From: Brenneria bubanii
Lineage (GTDB): Bacteria > Pseudomonadota > Gammaproteobacteria > Enterobacterales > Enterobacteriaceae
Direction: 5' to 3'
NCBI RefSeq assembly: GCF_022378355.1
Contig: NZ_JAKMAJ010000006.1
Coordinates: 186,001 to 250,000 of the forward strand
DNA: 64,000 bases
Part shown: piece by piece, positions 1 through 8,538 of the stretch
Position numbering within the stretch: position 1 is the stretch's first letter
Layout: each line of letters opens with the position of its first letter
Translations under genes and position numbers: made by a program
The notes under the pieces: generated by a model
Told to the model about the DNA's origin: nothing
Databases searched by the model: none
Seen by the model: only the letters and a program-made list of their open reading frames with translations

Positions 1-482
1 TGATATAACGTCTGATAAGCGGCAATCAGCGACGCCAGCGTCGCGCGGTTCAATCCGCTGGGGTTCGGCAGAACCCAAACCTGCGTCTTGCCGATAGTTA
101 ACGCCTGACGCCCCCACTCGACCTTTCTAATGCCGAAAGCCTGACTGAACGCTTGTTTCCCCAATACGGCGAGAGCCTGAGGCTGGTAATGTTTTATCTT
201 TTCAATCACCGCATCGCCGCCCTGCAATAGCTCATTCTTTTTCAGTTCAGCCGCTTCTACCGTCGGTCGATCCACCAGCATGGTGATGCCGCATCCGGTA
301 TCGAGCAGATGCCGCTCCTCTTCGGGCTTGAGTAAACGCGCGGTGAATCCGGCCTGGTGAATCACTTTCCAGAATCGGTTGTTAGGATTGGCAAAATGAT
401 AGCCATGATGGGCGGTAGACAATCCTGGATTGATGCCACAGAATACGACCTGAAGGTCGGCGGCAAGAATATCCGTGAACAT
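1..482 (-). CDS. mug: G/U mismatch-specific DNA glycosylase, 3' part cut by window edge
   Basis: The minus-strand reading frame translates to a protein closely matching E. coli Mug, which excises uracil and ethenocytosine opposite guanine in base-excision repair. The N-terminal motif FCGINPGLS (active-site Asn region) and the C-terminal motif LPNPSGLNR (DNA-intercalating loop) are both visible. The ATG at 482 follows an AGGGG ribosome-binding site. About 160 residues are present and the last few are lost off the left edge. It lies next to tRNA-Ile2, as in E. coli. Identification comes from remembered family sequence, not a search. Confidence 0.93.
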   Translation of the reverse strand, partial: MFTDILAADLQVVFCGINPGLSTAHHGYHFANPNNRFWKVIHQAGFTARLLKPEEERHLLDTGCGITMLVDRPTVEAAELKKNELLQGGDAVIEKIKHYQPQALAVLGKQAFSQAFGIRKVEWGRQALTIGKTQVWVLPNPSGLNRATLASLIAAYQTLY

Positions 483-625
483 AACATCCCCTTTACGACG
501 TACTTTCCGCCGTTATCGCAAAATCTGACAATAATTACAACAAGCTACCCTGCATAGAAAACAGCCATCCGACCGAACAACTATAGACCTTTCCCTGCAC
601 ATTACCGTATAATCGTCGCCCGTCC

Positions 626-701
626 GGCCCCTTAGCTCAGTGGTTAGAGCAGTCGACTCATAATCGATTGGTCGTTGGTTCAAACCCAACAGGGGCCACC
701 A
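626..701 (+). tRNA. ileX: tRNA-Ile2 (CAT anticodon, lysidine type)
   Basis: A 76-nt cloverleaf with encoded CCA. The acceptor GGCCCC pairs with GGGGCC and the anticodon loop reads CTCATAA. The CAT anticodon could mean Met or Ile2. The acceptor stem and body match E. coli ileX (GGCCCCTTAGCTCAGTGG start) rather than elongator tRNA-Met, and ileX neighbours mug in E. coli. The C34 would be modified to lysidine by TilS to read AUA. Confidence 0.9.
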
Positions 702-708
702 AATTTGC

Positions 709-743
709 AAGGAGTTACGTTAACAGCGTGACTCCTTTTTTTT
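709..743 (+). terminator. rho-independent terminator of ileX
   Basis: Stem AAGGAGTtACG/CGTGACTCCTT with one mismatch and a short loop, followed by a run of eight T, directly after the tRNA 3' end. Confidence 0.85.
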
Positions 744-981
744 GCCCAGGGGTTAAGCCGAGATATGCCATCGTCCCGCCGATGGCAATCTGGACGGCAA
801 GAACAAAATCAATGGTCAGAATCCGCCTCTCTCCGTGCGCCGCAACGTCATCAATTCACAGCGCGCGCGAATGTTCATGCTCCCGTCATTTAACTGACAT
901 TAACAGTTACTAGCCTTACCCTCATCAAAATGAACGCGCGTGCAAAAATACCCATTGAACGAACGCAGAGAGGATAATCCG

Positions 982-2202
982 ATGTTCCAACGCACCATCA
1001 TAGCGGCCGCGCTGGTCGCGACCTCGTTTGGAGCCATAGCTGATGAGCTGGTTATCGCAAGCCGTGACAGCAACTACGGTGACGCGATGCAATACGTGGT
1101 CAATGAATATCAAAAAGCGCATCCGGAAACCAAAACCACGTTGGTGAAGCGACCAAACAAAGGCCTTTACGAGAGTATCGTGCTGTCAATGCGCGAAAAG
1201 ACCGGCAATTATGACGTCATTCTGATGGATGATACCTGGGCGCCAGAGTTTTTCGCCAATCAATGGCTGACGCCGCTACCTAAAGACGTTGAAGATAAAG
1301 ACTTTATTCCAGCGCCATTCGATATTGGCCGTTACCCGACGGCAAAAGACTCGGCTTATGCCATGCCTATGGTCGGCAACGTCGCCATGTTCGCCTGGAA
1401 TAAGGCCATATTTGATAAAAACCACCTGACGCGGCCTAAAACCTGGACCGAGGTGCTCAACGCGGCAAAAAAAATCAGCCAAACCTCGGACGCCAAAGGC
1501 GTGGTGTTCCGCGGCATTAAAGGCAACCCGATAGTCACCGGCTTCCTGCCGATTCTGTGGGGTTATGGCGGCGATGTCGTCGATCAACACGGCAAAGCGA
1601 CACTGGATACGCCACAGGCCAGGCAGGCGCTGGAAACGTTCCTGGCGATGAAGCAATACGCTCCGCGTGGGGTGGACGTGTATAACGCAGATGAAGTGCG
1701 CGATGCGCTGCAAAAAGGCACCGCCGCGATGGGAATTGAAGTATGGCCGGCCTGGGTACCTAATCTGGATAACCCGGAAATGTCCAACGTTGTCGGCGCA
1801 ATGGAGATCATGGCGCCGCCGGCGGAAGTGGGTCAGCCTGCGCCGATGCTGGGCATCTGGCAACTGGCGATCCCCGCTGATGCTAAAAACAAAACTGAAG
1901 CTACGGCGTTTTTGAAATTCGCCACCGGCGCCGACATGCAGAAAAAACTGGCGCTGAGCTTCGGCATACCGCCAACGCGTCAAAGCATCTATTTCGACCG
2001 GGAGGTAGTGGCGAAATACCGCTGGTATCCACAACAGGCGGAAGCGCTGAAAACCAGTAAAGCACGTCCGCGGATCCAGAACTGGGCCGAAGTCGAAAGC
2101 GTGCTGGGTGATTACCTGCAAATGGCCATGATGGGACAAATGACGGCGGAACTGGCGCTACAGCAGGCTCAACGCCGTATCGGCCACATCATTAAAGCGT
2201 AA
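982..2202 (+). CDS. ABC transporter sugar-binding periplasmic protein (CUT1 type)
   Basis: A 406-residue extracellular solute-binding protein, family 1. Residues 1-20 are a signal peptide ending in AIA before DELVIASRD. The body has the typical fold pattern, with LMDDTWAPEFFANQWLTPL near residue 90 and a C-terminal TRQSIYFD region. It would deliver a sugar or oligosaccharide to the two permeases encoded next. The ATG at 982 is chosen over an upstream in-frame start because it has an AGAGAGGA ribosome-binding site and gives a proper signal peptide. It is the first gene of a five-gene operon followed by a LacI-type regulator. The substrate cannot be told from sequence. Confidence 0.88.
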   Translation: MFQRTIIAAALVATSFGAIADELVIASRDSNYGDAMQYVVNEYQKAHPETKTTLVKRPNKGLYESIVLSMREKTGNYDVILMDDTWAPEFFANQWLTPLPKDVEDKDFIPAPFDIGRYPTAKDSAYAMPMVGNVAMFAWNKAIFDKNHLTRPKTWTEVLNAAKKISQTSDAKGVVFRGIKGNPIVTGFLPILWGYGGDVVDQHGKATLDTPQARQALETFLAMKQYAPRGVDVYNADEVRDALQKGTAAMGIEVWPAWVPNLDNPEMSNVVGAMEIMAPPAEVGQPAPMLGIWQLAIPADAKNKTEATAFLKFATGADMQKKLALSFGIPPTRQSIYFDREVVAKYRWYPQQAEALKTSKARPRIQNWAEVESVLGDYLQMAMMGQMTAELALQQAQRRIGHIIKA

Positions 2203-2260
2203 TGACCTTTTCGCCGCGATGGCACTGCGGCACACACGCAGTGCCACTTTGGATTGATCT

Positions 2261-3130
2261 ATGTTATTTGAAAACCGTAAACACTTAATCGCGCTGCTAT
2301 TGCCCGCGATGATAATTCTTGGGTTGTTGACGGCTTATCCCATCGTTTCCGTTATTTACCACGCCTTTGGAGAAGTAGACAGCGCCAGCAAAAGTTATCA
2401 GTTCGTCGGACTGGCAAACTTCCGTCAGCTATTCGATGATTTTTTCTTTATTTCCGCGATCAAAAACACCTTCATTTTTACGCTGGTCGCCTCGGTTTCT
2501 CAGGTGCTTATCGGATTGTGTCTGGCACTGCTGTTCCACCGCCAGTTTGCGGGTCGTCGCTTTGCGCTGCCGATAATTATCTACCCGATGATGATTTCGA
2601 CGCTGGTTTGTTCCGCCATCTGGCGCTCCTGGTATCACTACGATTTCGGATTACTCAACACCCTATTGATTGCTCTTGGCCTGCCGGCCCAGGAATGGCT
2701 GTTTAACCCCCATCTGGCACTCTACGCCATTGCATTGGTGGATACCTGGCAGTGGACCCCGATGGCCTTTCTGATCATTTTGGCGGGGCTGCAGTCCATT
2801 CCCAAAGATATCGGCGAAGCGGCAATGGTCGATGGCGCCCAGGGCTGGCGGGCCTTTTGCTACATCACGCTGCCCTTGATAAAAAAACAGGTAATGCTGG
2901 CATTTCTGCTGCGCTCCATCGACACCTTCAAGCTTTTTGACAAAGTTTACGTCATGACAGGCGGAGGTCCCGGCAATTCCACCGAAACGCTCTCGATGTT
3001 CGTTTACAAATACGGCTTCCAGTTTTTTGACCTCGGCATGGCGAGCGCTTCCGCCCTGGTGATGCTGGCGATATCCCTGACGATGACGCTGTTTTACGCA
3101 CGTAACGCCATGAAAGGAGACAAAGGATGA
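2261..3130 (+). CDS. ABC transporter permease, MalF-like (CUT1)
   Basis: A 289-residue inner-membrane permease with about six hydrophobic segments. The cytoplasmic EAA loop is seen as EAAMVDGAQGW followed by LPL, the site that contacts the ATPase. It starts 58 bp after the binding-protein gene, and its stop overlaps the next permease start by four bases (ATGA), which indicates translational coupling. The two permeases would form a heterodimeric channel for a carbohydrate. The exact sugar is unknown. Confidence 0.9.
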   Translation: MLFENRKHLIALLLPAMIILGLLTAYPIVSVIYHAFGEVDSASKSYQFVGLANFRQLFDDFFFISAIKNTFIFTLVASVSQVLIGLCLALLFHRQFAGRRFALPIIIYPMMISTLVCSAIWRSWYHYDFGLLNTLLIALGLPAQEWLFNPHLALYAIALVDTWQWTPMAFLIILAGLQSIPKDIGEAAMVDGAQGWRAFCYITLPLIKKQVMLAFLLRSIDTFKLFDKVYVMTGGGPGNSTETLSMFVYKYGFQFFDLGMASASALVMLAISLTMTLFYARNAMKGDKG

Positions 3131-3939
3131 ACGCACGTGTTCATGGTCTATGCGTGTGGCTGGCCGTCGCGATCTTTATGCTGCCCATCATCTGGATGTT
3201 CGGCACCGCCTTTAAATCGCCGGGAGAAATTCTCAATGCCGGCGCGCGCCTGATACCGCAACATATCAGCGTCTCTTCTTTCATCGCTCTGTGGCAGGGA
3301 AATTTACCGACGCTGGTGGGCAACACGCTGTTTATTTCACTGGCGGCCACGGCCATTTCCGTGGTTGTCGCATTTTTCGCTGCCTATGCCCTGGTTCGTT
3401 ACCGCTTCCCCGCCAAGCTGGATAATCTTTTTTTGCTGACCGTACTGGTCATCAAGATGATGCCGCCGATTGTCATCGCCATACCGCTTTATACGCTGAT
3501 GAATCACCTTGGTCTGCTGAATACCCGGTTCGGTCTGGTACTGGCCTATCAGGTGTATACGCTGCCGTTTTGCATCTGGATGCTGCTTGGGTTCGTGCGC
3601 GATATCCCGTTGGAAATCGAAGAAGCCGGCGCCATGGACGGCGCGTATCTGTGCAAACGTCTGGCCTATATCGTGTTCCCGCTCTGCGCGCCGGGATTGG
3701 TGGCCACATCGATTTTCGCCATGATTCTGGGATGGAATGAATTTTTGTTTTCACTGCTGTTTATTTATACCCCGGACAAATTCACCATCCCGTTATTTAT
3801 CTCAAACTTTATGACGGAAGACGGCACGGCCTGGGGAGCGCTGATGGCTATCGGCATCGTGTCATCCTTGCCGATGCTGGCGCTCGCCGGCTATATGCAG
3901 CGTTATTTGCTGCGCGGCTTCTCGATGGGGCTGAAATAG
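3127..3939 (+). CDS. ABC transporter permease, MalG-like (CUT1)
   Basis: A 270-residue partner permease with six predicted membrane segments. Its EAA loop reads EEAGAMDGAYLCK followed by FPL. The C-terminus (LRGFSMGLK) is typical of MalG-type subunits, which end in a short cytoplasmic tail. The start codon overlaps the previous stop by four bases, with an AAAGGA site just upstream. The ATPase gene follows after about 10 bp. It works with the MalF-like subunit as the transmembrane half of the importer. Confidence 0.9.
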   Translation: MNARVHGLCVWLAVAIFMLPIIWMFGTAFKSPGEILNAGARLIPQHISVSSFIALWQGNLPTLVGNTLFISLAATAISVVVAFFAAYALVRYRFPAKLDNLFLLTVLVIKMMPPIVIAIPLYTLMNHLGLLNTRFGLVLAYQVYTLPFCIWMLLGFVRDIPLEIEEAGAMDGAYLCKRLAYIVFPLCAPGLVATSIFAMILGWNEFLFSLLFIYTPDKFTIPLFISNFMTEDGTAWGALMAIGIVSSLPMLALAGYMQRYLLRGFSMGLK

Positions 3940-3949
3940 GACGACAGTA

Positions 3950-4990
3950 ATGAAAAAACTCGAACTGAAAAATATCCAAAAATCCTATGGCGATCATACG
4001 GTGATACCGACCATCAACCTTTGCGTGAATGAGAGCGAATTTGTCGTCTTCGTTGGGCCATCGGGATGCGGAAAATCGACGCTGCTGCGCATGATCGCCG
4101 GTTTGGAATCAAGTACGCAGGGTGAAATCAATCTGAATGGAAAAGCGCTGAACGACGTCCCGCCATCGCAACGCGAAGTGGCTATGGTCTTTCAGTCTTA
4201 CGCGCTTTACCCCCACATGACGGTGGAGAAAAACATTGGCTTTCCGCTAAAAATGGCCGGCATGGATAAACGTTTGATTGAGCGCCGAGTGCGGCAAACC
4301 GCCGAAAATCTACAGTTGACGCCGCTGCTAAAACGTCTTCCGGGTCAGTTGTCCGGCGGTCAGCGACAGCGGGTGGCCATCGGCAGGGCCATCGTACGCG
4401 CCCCGCAGATCTTCTTATTCGATGAACCATTGTCCAACCTCGACGCCAAACTTCGCAGTGAAATGCGAACCTATCTGAAACAGCTGCATCAGCAGTTGAA
4501 ATCGACCATGATTTATGTGACGCACGACCAGGTTGAAGCCATGACGCTCGCCGACAAAATCGTAGTGCTGAATCAGGGGAAAATCGAACAGGTGGGAACG
4601 CCGGAAGAACTTTATAGCCAGCCTGCCAACCAGTTCGTGGCGGCGTTTATTGGCTCGCCGGTAATGAATTTTATCGATGCCCAGACAGTCTGCGACCTGA
4701 GCCCGCAGAAAGTATTGCCGACCGATACCGTAACCATCGGTATTCGCCCCAATCAAGTGGTGGTCGATGAAATAAACCCCGACTGCGAAATGAAGATTGA
4801 TGTCGTCGAGCCGCTGGGCCATGCGCGCTTGTACTATGGTCAGCTTAATGGAGTGCCGTTCATCGTCGAAAACCCCGCAAATTATCAACCCGGCGACAGA
4901 TTAATGCTTAACCTGGCCGCTTCCGTAATGCATGCTTTTGACGCTGAACAACGGCGGATTCAGGCAAGGAAGGTGGTCAATGCAGCATAA
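3950..4990 (+). CDS. ABC transporter ATPase (MalK/UgpC/MsmX type)
   Basis: A 346-residue ATPase. Visible motifs are Walker A GPSGCGKST (residues 36-44), signature LSGGQRQRVAIGRA (from about 134), Walker B IFLFDEP (about 154) and the H-loop THDQ (about 190). The C-terminal roughly 110 residues form the OB/TOBE regulatory domain of CUT1 ATPases. It powers the sugar importer encoded just upstream. Its last codons overlap the start of the hydrolase gene by 11 bases, so the two are probably translationally coupled. Confidence 0.92.
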   Translation: MKKLELKNIQKSYGDHTVIPTINLCVNESEFVVFVGPSGCGKSTLLRMIAGLESSTQGEINLNGKALNDVPPSQREVAMVFQSYALYPHMTVEKNIGFPLKMAGMDKRLIERRVRQTAENLQLTPLLKRLPGQLSGGQRQRVAIGRAIVRAPQIFLFDEPLSNLDAKLRSEMRTYLKQLHQQLKSTMIYVTHDQVEAMTLADKIVVLNQGKIEQVGTPEELYSQPANQFVAAFIGSPVMNFIDAQTVCDLSPQKVLPTDTVTIGIRPNQVVVDEINPDCEMKIDVVEPLGHARLYYGQLNGVPFIVENPANYQPGDRLMLNLAASVMHAFDAEQRRIQARKVVNAA

Positions 4991-5750
4991 GCTTCAGCTG
5001 AAGGTCATCGGCTGCGGGAACGCCTATGACGGTCAACACACCAACGCCAGCATCATGGTCAGTGAACATGATTATCAGCTATTGGTCGACTGCGGCCCGA
5101 CCGTGCCGGCCACGCTTTTTAACGCCGAATTGAACCCAGAATCGCTGGATGCCATCTATCTGACCCATGCCCACCCGGATCACTGTCTGGGCCTCACGAC
5201 GCTGCTTAACTGGATGGATGCCGGGCGGCGAAAGCGCCCGCTGACCCTCATTGCCCAACAGGCGCAGTGGGCGGTTATCGAACCGCTGATCCACTTCGCC
5301 CACTGGCCTTTGCCCACATCAGGCTTTGTGATTCATCGTCAGAATACGGAGTCGACAACGGCCGTGGGTCCCTGGACGGTACGGACATCGTCAACTCGCC
5401 ACGCCATCGCGAACCTTAGCCTGCACCTGACCGCCGCCAACGGGCATCAGTTGTTTTACTCCGGTGACGGATTATTGTCGTCGGAAGGCAGAATGCTGGC
5501 ATCGCAAAGCGATTGGGTGTTCCTGGAGTGCGAAATGCTGGCTCATCATCCAAGCCATGGATCCTGGCAAGATATCGCGCTTTTATCGCGTAAGCCCGGC
5601 AGCTGCTGGCGTCTGTATCACGTTGCCCCGGCGCTGCGCGCCAGCTTGAACGCAAGTACCGCCGACATCAGCGGAGTGTCGCTGGCCGAAGATGGCGAGA
5701 CGCTGGGCGTCGAAAGCGTGGAAACCGTCAGCGGCTCTGGGCAGGAATAA
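4980..5750 (+). CDS. metallo-beta-lactamase-fold hydrolase in sugar transporter operon
   Basis: A 256-residue MBL-fold protein with the metal motif THAHPDHCLGL near residue 60, an SGDG segment and a later histidine-rich AHHPSHG. The order resembles RNase Z/PhnP-type phosphodiesterases. The ATG at 4980 is preferred because AAGGAAGGTGG precedes it and it lies inside the end of the ATPase gene. Being in one operon with a CUT1 importer suggests it processes the imported compound, perhaps cleaving a phosphodiester or lactone. That is inference; no substrate can be named. Confidence 0.8.
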   Translation: MQHKLQLKVIGCGNAYDGQHTNASIMVSEHDYQLLVDCGPTVPATLFNAELNPESLDAIYLTHAHPDHCLGLTTLLNWMDAGRRKRPLTLIAQQAQWAVIEPLIHFAHWPLPTSGFVIHRQNTESTTAVGPWTVRTSSTRHAIANLSLHLTAANGHQLFYSGDGLLSSEGRMLASQSDWVFLECEMLAHHPSHGSWQDIALLSRKPGSCWRLYHVAPALRASLNASTADISGVSLAEDGETLGVESVETVSGSGQE

Positions 5751-5763
5751 CATCATCATTAAT

Positions 5764-6771
5764 ATGAATAGAAAAGTTACCGCACAGGATGTCGCAACTC
5801 ATGTCGGCGTTTCTCGCTCCGCGGTGTCGCGCGCCTTTACCGACGGCGCCAGCATTCACCCGGAAAAGCGCGTCAGGATCATCGAGGCGGCGAAAGCCTT
5901 AGGCTACCAGCCAAACTTTTTTGCCCGTACGCTAAGTACGCCGGCACGCCGTAAGCGCTCGAATCTGGTGGCGATCCTCATCAGCGATTTCTCCAGCCCT
6001 TATCAATGTTACCTGTTTGAGGAGTTATCCACCGCCCTTCAGCAACACGGTAAACAGCCGATGTTGCTTAACGTCAAACCGGCGGAAGATCTGGGCAGCG
6101 CGATCCTGCGCCTGTCCGGCTATCAGGTCGACGGCGTAATTGCGGTCGTGGGATCACTGCCGGTGGAATGCTTCGGACAATGTCTGAAGCTCGCGCTTCC
6201 GCTGGTTACATTAGGCCGGGCCGATGCGCGCGGGCTGATCCCGTCGGTGCAGGCCAATAACCTCCAGGCCGGGAAACTGGCTGCCGCTCACCTGATTGAC
6301 CAGGGTCTGGGCAGACTTGGTTTTGTCGCAGGGCGGCGCGACGGGCAAGCCTCCAATGAGCGCTACCGCGGCTTTAGCGAAGAGGCGCTATCTCATGGGT
6401 TACCCGCGCCATATCGCCTGGAGGCCGGACACTATAGCTATCGCGCCGGCTTTGAGTTGGGCGATCGTCACATTGAAACATTACGCGGGCTTGAAGGCGT
6501 ATTTTGCGCGTCGGATGCGCTGGCGATGGGACTGATGGATAGCTGCCGCGAGCTTGGTCAGCTATCCGTCCCGGAGCAGATAAAAGTCGTCGGCTGTGAT
6601 GATGTGCCGCAGGCCGCCTGGCAAGGTTATCAACTCACCACGGTCGCGCAACCCGTCGCTGAGATTGCCGCACAGGTGATGCGCCTGCTGCAGCTCATAT
6701 GGCATGGCGAAGAAGAGATTCCGGCGATGACCCACCTTGAACCGCAACTCAAGGTGCGCCGAAGCGGATAA
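5764..6771 (+). CDS. LacI-family transcriptional regulator of the sugar operon
   Basis: A 335-residue repressor-type protein. Residues 1-50 form the LacI helix-turn-helix (VTAQDVATHVGVSRSAVSRAF) and hinge. The remainder is a periplasmic-binding-protein-like ligand domain with the usual CASDALAMGLMD segment. An in-frame upstream extension exists, but the ATG at 5764 gives the canonical N-terminus. It begins 13 bp after the hydrolase and probably controls the whole operon in response to the transported sugar. I did not find a clear palindromic operator ahead of the binding-protein gene. Confidence 0.87.
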   Translation: MNRKVTAQDVATHVGVSRSAVSRAFTDGASIHPEKRVRIIEAAKALGYQPNFFARTLSTPARRKRSNLVAILISDFSSPYQCYLFEELSTALQQHGKQPMLLNVKPAEDLGSAILRLSGYQVDGVIAVVGSLPVECFGQCLKLALPLVTLGRADARGLIPSVQANNLQAGKLAAAHLIDQGLGRLGFVAGRRDGQASNERYRGFSEEALSHGLPAPYRLEAGHYSYRAGFELGDRHIETLRGLEGVFCASDALAMGLMDSCRELGQLSVPEQIKVVGCDDVPQAAWQGYQLTTVAQPVAEIAAQVMRLLQLIWHGEEEIPAMTHLEPQLKVRRSG

Positions 6772-6842
6772 TCATCAGCCGTGCGACGCAGCTTGTCAGC
6801 AAGCGCAGTCCATGAGGATAAGGGGACGAAACCTGTTGCCCT

Positions 6843-7202
6843 TTACTGTTGCTGATGCTTTTTCAGCCATGCCTGCATCTGGTCAATTTCCGGCTGTTGA
6901 GCCTTGATGATATTCTCCGCCAGTTGGCGTAACGCAGGATCTTTCCCGTACTTTAACTCCGTTTTAGCCATATCTATCGCCCCTTGATGATGGGCAATCA
7001 TCCCTTTGGCGAAAGCTATGTCAGGATCGCCAGACTGCATTCCTTCCTGCATTTGGGCATGCATTTGATCCATACCCTGCATGTAAGCTTGCTGAGACTC
7101 GGATTGCTTCATAGATTGATGGCCGCTGTGCGCGCCGTCAGCGGCAAAAACGGCTCCGGAAACCAATAGGCTGCCGACAATCAGTAAATGTATTTTTCTC
7201 AT
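6843..7202 (-). CDS. DUF305-domain periplasmic protein (CopM-like)
   Basis: A 119-residue secreted protein with a signal peptide ending AVFA. The DUF305 core reads DPDIAFAKGMIAHHQGAIDMA, with a methionine- and histidine-rich linker before it (HSGHQSMKQ, MQGMDQMHAQM). Members such as CopM bind copper in the periplasm. The ATG at 7202 rather than 7205 is chosen because GAGG then sits five bases upstream. The promoter carries a CueR-type operator (see 7240-7270), which fits a copper or silver role. Metal specificity is inferred. Confidence 0.85.
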   Translation of the reverse strand: MRKIHLLIVGSLLVSGAVFAADGAHSGHQSMKQSESQQAYMQGMDQMHAQMQEGMQSGDPDIAFAKGMIAHHQGAIDMAKTELKYGKDPALRQLAENIIKAQQPEIDQMQAWLKKHQQQ

Positions 7203-7239
7203 CATTTCCTCTATTTCTGGCCGGTTGGAATACCTACCA

Positions 7240-7270
7240 AAGGTAGAGCTTCCCCTAAGGGGAAGGTCAA
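7240..7270 (-). promoter_or_regulatory. CueR/MerR-type metal-responsive promoter
   Basis: On the minus strand, TTGACC (-35) and TACCTT (-10) are separated by 19 bp, the long spacer typical of MerR-family activators. The spacer holds a perfect dyad CTTCCCC-TTA-GGGGAAG, close to the CueR site of copA (ACCTTCC...GGAAGGT). It drives the DUF305 gene. Confidence 0.75.
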
Positions 7271-7361
7271 GAATACCAGACGAAAAAAACCGCCGAACCT
7301 ATCCGCCGCAATGAAGCATCAGCGGTGAATAAATCCGGCGGTCTTAAAGGTATGTTATCGC

Positions 7362-7844
7362 TTACTCGGCAGGCATAGGCTCGCCATTGGGTCTTGGCGA
7401 ATGGCTCTGGCGTTTTTCAACACCGTCGTTGTACTGTTTTTTCTGCTCAGGCGTCAGAATGTTATAAATCTTGTTCTGCGTCTCTAAGCTATTCAGACGC
7501 ATTGCTTTACGATTGGCATCGGCCTTGTCCAACAGCGTCTGTGCTTTCGCCGCATCAAAGCTATCGGCGGTCACAAGGCTGTTCATTTCACGGCGTTCAT
7601 CCTGCATCAACTTGCGCATGTTGTCATGAGAGGCGCTCATGATCTCTTTAACCTGTTGTTTCTGAGACTCTGTCAGCTTCAAATCCTTCAGCATCATTTC
7701 ATGATGCATACCGCGAGGACCGCCTTTATCGTCTTTCGCCATTCTTATTTCAGAATGACCTTTGGGCGCATCGTTAGCGTGAGCAATACCTGCCGTCCCC
7801 AATGCCAGTGAAGATGCGATCAGAAGTGCTGTTAATTTACGCAT
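7362..7844 (-). CDS. spy: periplasmic chaperone Spy (CpxP family)
   Basis: A 160-residue secreted protein with a signal peptide ending in IAHA. It has the two LTxxQ motifs of the CpxP/Spy family (LTESQ and LTPEQ) and a helical basic body. Spy is an ATP-independent chaperone that cradles unfolded proteins in the periplasm under Cpx/Bae envelope stress. The start follows AAGGATAAATT. It is longer than CpxP and lacks obvious inhibitor features, so Spy is preferred, but a CpxP-like paralogue is possible. Confidence 0.8.
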   Translation of the reverse strand: MRKLTALLIASSLALGTAGIAHANDAPKGHSEIRMAKDDKGGPRGMHHEMMLKDLKLTESQKQQVKEIMSASHDNMRKLMQDERREMNSLVTADSFDAAKAQTLLDKADANRKAMRLNSLETQNKIYNILTPEQKKQYNDGVEKRQSHSPRPNGEPMPAE

Positions 7845-8076
7845 AATTTATCCTTACTTTTTTATCTAAAAAACTGATGGACGACCATTGTCGTGCTGTC
7901 GGGATTGAGTATAGGCCCCACAGTTTCAGTTAATTAGAGCAAGGGTAAATATCTGCAAGTAATTCATTCACATTTTGGGCAAATATGAAGAATACGGAGG
8001 AAACATGCAGGAAATCGACAGGATTACGTTAAGTCATACCTAACCCTTCGGTCGGAAAGCGATAAGGCAGATAAGA

Positions 8077-8373
8077 TCAGGGCAGCGAACGGAGAAACTC
8101 TGACGCATCTTTTGCCAATGCATCAATATGTCCGCTGATGATTTTTACTTTATGAAGCAGCGGATTTCGCTCCGGCGAACTATCCATGGCATTTAGCTGG
8201 GCAACAAGCTGTTTAATCTGATCGCCAAGCTGTGTTTCGCGCTGTTTGGCCTGCGCCAATTGCTGCTGTAGACGCTGATAATCCCGCAGCCAGGTTTGCT
8301 GCTGTTGCTGAACGCTGCGTTCAAGTTCCCCAAACGCGCCATCCAGCCGTGTCTCCAATTCTTCAATCCACAT
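8077..8373 (-). CDS. small coiled-coil protein of unknown function
   Basis: A 98-residue, glutamine-rich protein. Residues about 5-65 form a continuous heptad-like helix (LQQQLAQAKQRETQLGDQI), ending in a short amphipathic tail. There is no signal peptide or membrane segment, so it is probably cytosolic. The start at 8373 has a good GAAGGA site. It stands alone between spy and rlmG, with intergenic gaps on both sides. I do not recognise the family and assign no function. Confidence 0.65.
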   Translation of the reverse strand: MWIEELETRLDGAFGELERSVQQQQQTWLRDYQRLQQQLAQAKQRETQLGDQIKQLVAQLNAMDSSPERNPLLHKVKIISGHIDALAKDASEFLRSLP

Positions 8374-8538
8374 AGAGATTCCTTCGCCTAATTATCCAGC
8401 GAATTATAATGGCACTCTCCTCCGACAACAAATAATCTGATCGGTCATTATCCATTCGTGCGTTTTCCCCGGTCCGATGGCTGAAGATGGCGACGGTCAG
8501 GGGCGCGCCGATAATCGGACACGCCCCCGGCGCCTAAC

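Noticed and set aside
1276..2139. Long minus-strand open frame (287 codons) opposite the sugar-binding protein
   Set aside because: It is antisense to a clear gene, its composition is rich in His/Arg/Phe as expected for a shadow frame, and it has no family motif.
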